DNA of 64,000 nucleotides from Colwellia psychrerythraea. Lineage in GTDB: Bacteria > Pseudomonadota > Gammaproteobacteria > Enterobacterales > Alteromonadaceae. How positions within the stretch are numbered: the stretch's first letter is position 1; each line of letters opens with the position of its first letter. The stretch spans positions 1-64,000 of the forward strand of contig NZ_JQEC01000051.1 of assembly GCF_000764185.1 (NCBI RefSeq), written 5' to 3'. Both the position numbers and the translations under genes were made by a program. The notes under the pieces are model-generated. The model was not told where the DNA came from, searched no databases, and saw nothing but the letters and a program-made list of their open reading frames with translations. Positions 63,654 through 64,000 of the stretch are shown one piece after another.

Positions 63654-64000
63654 TTACTCAAACTGAAAGCTATGCAATTGTGCATAAGCCCCCTGTTTTG
63701 CCAGCAAACTTTTGTGGTTACCTTGCTCCACAATCTTACCCTGGTCCATAACAATAATTTTATCGGCATTTTCAATGGTCGATAAACGATGAGCAATAAC
63801 AATGGAGGTGCGATTTTGTTGTAATGTTTGTAGTGCATCTTGGATATGACGTTCAGATTCTGTATCTAAAGCACTGGTCGCTTCATCTAAAATTAAAAAT
63901 GGTGTATCGCATAATAAAGCGCGAGCGATAGCAACACGTTGCCTTTGTCCACCGGAGAGTAAAGCACCATTTTCACCTATATTGGTTTCAAGGCCATGGC
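63654..64000 (-). CDS. msbA: Lipid A export ABC transporter MsbA, C-terminal part (gene runs off the right edge)
   Basis: The last 115 residues: the ABC signature [17 protein letters not shown], Walker [11 protein letters not shown]-loop SALD, H-loop IAHRLSTI, ending HSFQFE. MsbA flips lipid A core across the inner membrane. The N-terminal membrane domain and Walker A lie outside the window. Assignment as MsbA rests on the motifs and the tight link to lpxK. Confidence 0.93.
   Translation of the reverse strand, partial: HGLETNIGENGALLSGGQRQRVAIARALLCDTPFLILDEATSALDTESERHIQDALQTLQQNRTSIVIAHRLSTIENADKIIVMDQGKIVEQGNHKSLLAKQGAYAQLHSFQFE

Noticed and set aside
1-64000. tRNA or rRNA genes and prophage segments
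   Set aside because: No cloverleaf-like sequence with a CCA end, no rRNA signature and no phage structural genes were seen on either strand.

Overview
The window reads as a chromosome segment of a cold-adapted marine gammaproteobacterium, most likely Colwellia or a close relative in the Alteromonadales. This is inferred from AT-rich DNA, a polyunsaturated fatty acid (PUFA) synthase, long-chain olefin genes, a rhombosortase system, O2-independent ubiquinone genes and the mfd-csiV pair. No rRNA, tRNA or CRISPR array was seen.

Left edge to 6971: the start of pfaA (PUFA synthase; ketosynthase, acyltransferase and the first three complete plus one cut ACP domains), its presumed regulator pfaR, and the divergent phosphopantetheinyl transferase pfaE that would arm the ACPs. 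PfaR looks like an IS481-type transposase that has lost catalytic acids.

7390-15846: small accessory genes with sharply different functions (GFA protein, DUF711 protein, NTF2-like protein, amino-acid racemase, GST, XRE regulator, YkgJ-like protein, metallo-beta-lactamase fold protein, GNAT-like protein, membrane proteins). Several gaps hold imperfect inverted repeats like integron attC sites, so this may be an integrase-less cassette cluster. A short-chain dehydrogenase follows at 16093, with GntR-type palindromes upstream.

16953-22360: oleA-oleB-oleC-oleD plus a hotdog thioesterase, the pathway for head-to-head condensation of fatty acyl chains to long-chain olefins. With pfa genes about 10 kb away, the likely product is a polyunsaturated C31-type hydrocarbon.

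22727-32008: a surface or secreted protein with 19 calcium-binding TSP3-type units and a C-terminal sorting tail, an outer-membrane barrel protein, gamma-glutamyltransferase, a DTW-domain tRNA-modifying enzyme, a rhombosortase (likely processing the tail of the TSP3 protein) and galE.

32217-43381: a signalling module (MHYT-PAS histidine kinase, REC-HDOD protein, REC plus degenerate HD-GYP protein), a DHH phosphoesterase, the sulfate activation set cysD-cysN-SLC13 permease-cysC, and a ComEA-like protein.

43685-49947: a Fur-box-led Mn/Fe ABC importer (sitABCD-like), a thioredoxin-fold lipoprotein, and a second strong Fur box in front of a fagA-like gene and fumC.

50165-64000: housekeeping genes: mfd, csiV, DUF1244, rsuA, roxA (ycfD), ubiV, ubiU, ubiT, and the lipid A/KDO group kdsB, Trm112-like ycaR, lpxK and the 3' end of msbA, which runs off the right edge. 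Positions, motifs and hairpins were read by eye; no database search was run.
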